Below, in pieces: positions 23,208-23,275 of a stretch of DNA of 23,275 nucleotides. The position numbers and the translations under genes are program-made. The notes under the pieces are model-generated. The model was not told where the DNA came from. It saw only the letters and a list, made by a program, of their open reading frames with translations, and did no database searches. Numbering within the stretch: position 1 is the stretch's first letter; each line of letters opens with the position of its first letter. The DNA is from SAR202 cluster bacterium (GTDB lineage Bacteria > Chloroflexota > Dehalococcoidia > Lucifugimonadales > UBA826): assembly GCA_009392675.1 (NCBI GenBank), contig VFFY01000113.1, forward strand, positions 1 through 23,275. Direction: 5' to 3'.

Positions 23208-23275
23208 ATGGCGGAGATTGACGACATCAGAAATATGGATGATCAAGATTTAGTAGAGAATCTTGACTCTAGCCA
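23208..23275 (+). CDS. rpmC: Large ribosomal subunit protein L29, 5' fragment
   Basis: The first 22 codons are present; the gene runs off the window. EIDDIRNMDDQDLVENLD matches the L29 N-terminus pattern (xxLRxMsxeELxxkL), and the position after rplP is the conserved S10-operon order. L29 sits beside L23 at the exit site. The 50-base gap after rplP holds no obvious hairpin, and the ribosome-binding site is weak. Confidence 0.85.
   Translation, partial: MAEIDDIRNMDDQDLVENLDSS

Noticed and set aside
1..23275. Mobile elements, CRISPR arrays, tRNA or rRNA genes
   Set aside because: No direct-repeat arrays, transposase-like frames, or tRNA/rRNA signatures were recognised on either strand.

Overview
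The window is a contiguous, moderately AT-rich, densely coded bacterial chromosome segment with many GTG and TTG starts and clear Shine-Dalgarno sites. I see no mobile element, CRISPR array, tRNA or rRNA. The organism is a bacterium with a long-form (Bacillus/Thermus-length) S12 protein. The ribosomal operon joins the str and S10 blocks without tuf, and thiamine-precursor salvage is under TPP control. A Chloroflexota (Dehalococcoidia/SAR202-like) origin is my best guess, but it rests on general impression and is not proven by the sequence.

Layout. (1) 1-1446: the 3' end of an ABC ATPase and its ABC-3 family membrane permease (Zn/Mn uptake), facing a Fur-family metalloregulator whose 3' end overlaps the permease gene. 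(2) 1601-2932: an MFS transporter of the oxalate/formate-antiporter type. (3) 2958-8582: a thiamine salvage operon. An extended -10 promoter is followed by a TPP riboswitch with an intrinsic terminator, then ATPase, permease and lipoprotein of a ThiXYZ-type pyrimidine importer, TenA, ThiD and an MFS protein of unknown substrate. (4) 8600-11071, minus strand: hisS followed directly by an M24 (Xaa-Pro type) peptidase. (5) 11271-14933, plus strand: a bifunctional-looking rel gene, then rpsT, rpsP, khpA and rimM, ending in a strong hairpin. (6) 15025-23275: a perfect consensus sigma70 promoter driving rpsL-rpsG-fusA-rpsJ-rplC-rplD-rplW-rplB-rpsS-rplV-rpsC-rplP-rpmC, which runs off the window.

The most unusual object is rplD. 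The normal L4 body of about 207 residues is followed by an acidic Ser/Glu linker and a complete domain that aligns without gaps to the C-terminal domain of the RNA polymerase alpha subunit, including residues matching the E. coli DNA-contact positions R265, N268, G296, K298 and S299. E. coli L4 controls transcription of its own operon together with NusA, and alpha-CTD is a known DNA- and NusA-binding module. An L4/alpha-CTD fusion therefore suggests a direct link between ribosomal protein supply and transcription. In the same operon S3 carries an acidic, serine-rich tail of about 70 residues that overlaps the start of rplP.

The riboswitch also yields a specific model. An 8-base segment of the aptamer's P3 arm is perfectly complementary to the 5' flank of the terminator. 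It would act as the antiterminator when TPP is absent.
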